Source: Candidatus Latescibacterota bacterium
Lineage (GTDB): Bacteria > Latescibacterota > UBA2968 > UBA8231
DNA length: 7,872 bases
NCBI GenBank assembly: GCA_022827165.1
Contig: JAJDTN010000041.1
Span: 1 to 7,872, forward strand
Direction of reading: 5' to 3'
Below the pieces are notes generated by a model that searched no databases, was not told the origin of the DNA, and worked only from the letters and a program-made list of their open reading frames with translations. Shown in pieces: positions 7,089 through 7,872 of the stretch. Position 1 is the stretch's first letter. The number at the start of each line of letters is the position of its first letter. Position numbers and translations under genes: made by a program.

Positions 7089-7872
7089 CGCGTCTCCTCC
7101 AGGGCCCGCGCCAGGGCCGGGTCGATCCACCAGGTCTCGGGGAAGCCGAGGGAGATCATCGGCACCACCGCCGGCCGCGCGAACCGGTTCCAGTAGACCA
7201 GGCGGTGGACGGTCGTGTGCCAGTGGGGGATCACGTAGTGGCCCCAGGTCAGCACCCGGTCCAGGGCGCGGGCGGCGGCGACCTGGTCGGGGCGGGTCTG
7301 GGCGGCGATGAGGCCCTCCACCAGCTCGTCCACCACCGGGTCGCGGACCCCGGCGTAGTTGCGGGTCCCCGGCGTATCGGCCGCGTCCGAGGACCAGTAG
7401 TTGCGCTGCTCGTTGCCCGGCGACAGGTACTGGTTCCAGGCGCGGACGATCACGTCGTAGTCGTACTCCTGCAGCCGCCGGTAGTACTGCGACGCGTCCA
7501 CGGTGCGGCTCGTGGTGGCGATGCCGAGCCGCTCCAGGTGCAGCCGCACCGGTCCCACGACGCGCTCGTACGAGGGCCGCACGAGGAGGAACTCGAAGGC
7601 CATGGCCTCGCCCGTCTCCTCGTGGACCAGCTCCCCATCGCGCAGCACCCAGCCGGCGTCGCGCAGCATGCGCCGCGCCTTGCGCAGGTTGGCGCGGATC
7701 GAGCCGTCGCCGTCGGTGGACGGCGCCCGGTAGGCCTCGCCGAAGACATCGTCCGGCACACGGCCCCGGTAGCTCTCCAGGATCTCAAGCTCACGGCCTT
7801 CGGCCCTGCCCGTGGCGGCCAGCTCGGAGTTGGCGAAGTGGCTCTCGGTGCGCGTGTAGAGCCCGTGGAAGA
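7085..7872 (-). CDS. yejA: YejA-type ABC transporter solute-binding protein, 5' end outside the window
   Basis: The C-terminal 261 residues of a family 5 extracellular solute-binding protein, the periplasmic receptor of the Yej importer. The frame is open to the window edge. Translation before the GTG at 7759 gives [40 protein letters not shown] text, which matches the YejA pattern (YTRT, F-x-NSELA-x-x-G), so that GTG is an internal valine and not a start. Other recognisable stretches are [30 protein letters not shown], a [16 protein letters not shown] segment, and [18 protein letters not shown] with YWNRF near the end. The signal peptide and N-terminal lobe lie upstream and cannot be assessed. 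YejA-like receptors bind peptides and peptide-like compounds such as microcin C. The ligand here is unknown. Confidence 0.93.
   Translation of the reverse strand, partial: FHGLYTRTESHFANSELAATGRAEGRELEILESYRGRVPDDVFGEAYRAPSTDGDGSIRANLRKARRMLRDAGWVLRDGELVHEETGEAMAFEFLLVRPSYERVVGPVRLHLERLGIATTSRTVDASQYYRRLQEYDYDVIVRAWNQYLSPGNEQRNYWSSDAADTPGTRNYAGVRDPVVDELVEGLIAAQTRPDQVAAARALDRVLTWGHYVIPHWHTTVHRLVYWNRFARPAVVPMISLGFPETWWIDPALARALEETR
7094..7100 (-). promoter_or_regulatory. Ribosome binding site of yejB
   Basis: GGAGGAG on the minus strand, 5 bases before the GTG at 7088 and lying inside the end of yejA. It supports the GTG over a start at 7130. Confidence 0.7.

Overview
The window is a compact, very GC-rich stretch of bacterial DNA. 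Several genes have clear AGGAGG-type ribosome binding sites, and almost every base is coding. The four Yej-type transporter genes resemble enterobacterial YejA, YejB, YejE and YejF as I remember them. This suggests a GC-rich Gram-negative bacterium, perhaps proteobacterial, but no taxonomic marker is present and the assignment is weak.

The left part (1-3339) holds four metabolic genes. A phytanoyl-CoA dioxygenase (PhyH) family protein, cut off at its 5' end by the window edge, runs rightward. Facing it on the minus strand is a two-gene unit: a D-2-hydroxyacid dehydrogenase and then a DUF1932-type NAD(P)-dependent dehydrogenase, joined by a one-base TGATG stop/start overlap. An HpcH/HpaI-family aldolase (plus strand) is divergent from this unit. 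The 125-bp space between the divergent genes is the only real intergenic region. It holds a plausible sigma70-like promoter for the aldolase and a perfect 8-bp inverted repeat that frames a possible -10 element for the minus-strand unit.

The right part (3341-7872) is a minus-strand ABC importer operon in the order yejA (5' end outside the window), yejB, yejE, yejF. Each of its three junctions is a 4-base stop/start overlap. It encodes a periplasmic solute-binding protein, two inner-membrane permeases and a double ATPase. Related systems take up peptides and peptide-like compounds. It meets the aldolase gene tail to tail with one base between stop codons.

Taken together, a dioxygenase, two dehydrogenases and a C-C lyase look like a small catabolic module for a hydroxylated organic acid or sugar acid, next to an importer. 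The substrate cannot be read from the sequence, and a functional link between the module and the transporter is inference from position only. I see no mobile elements, RNA genes, CRISPR arrays or convincing terminators.
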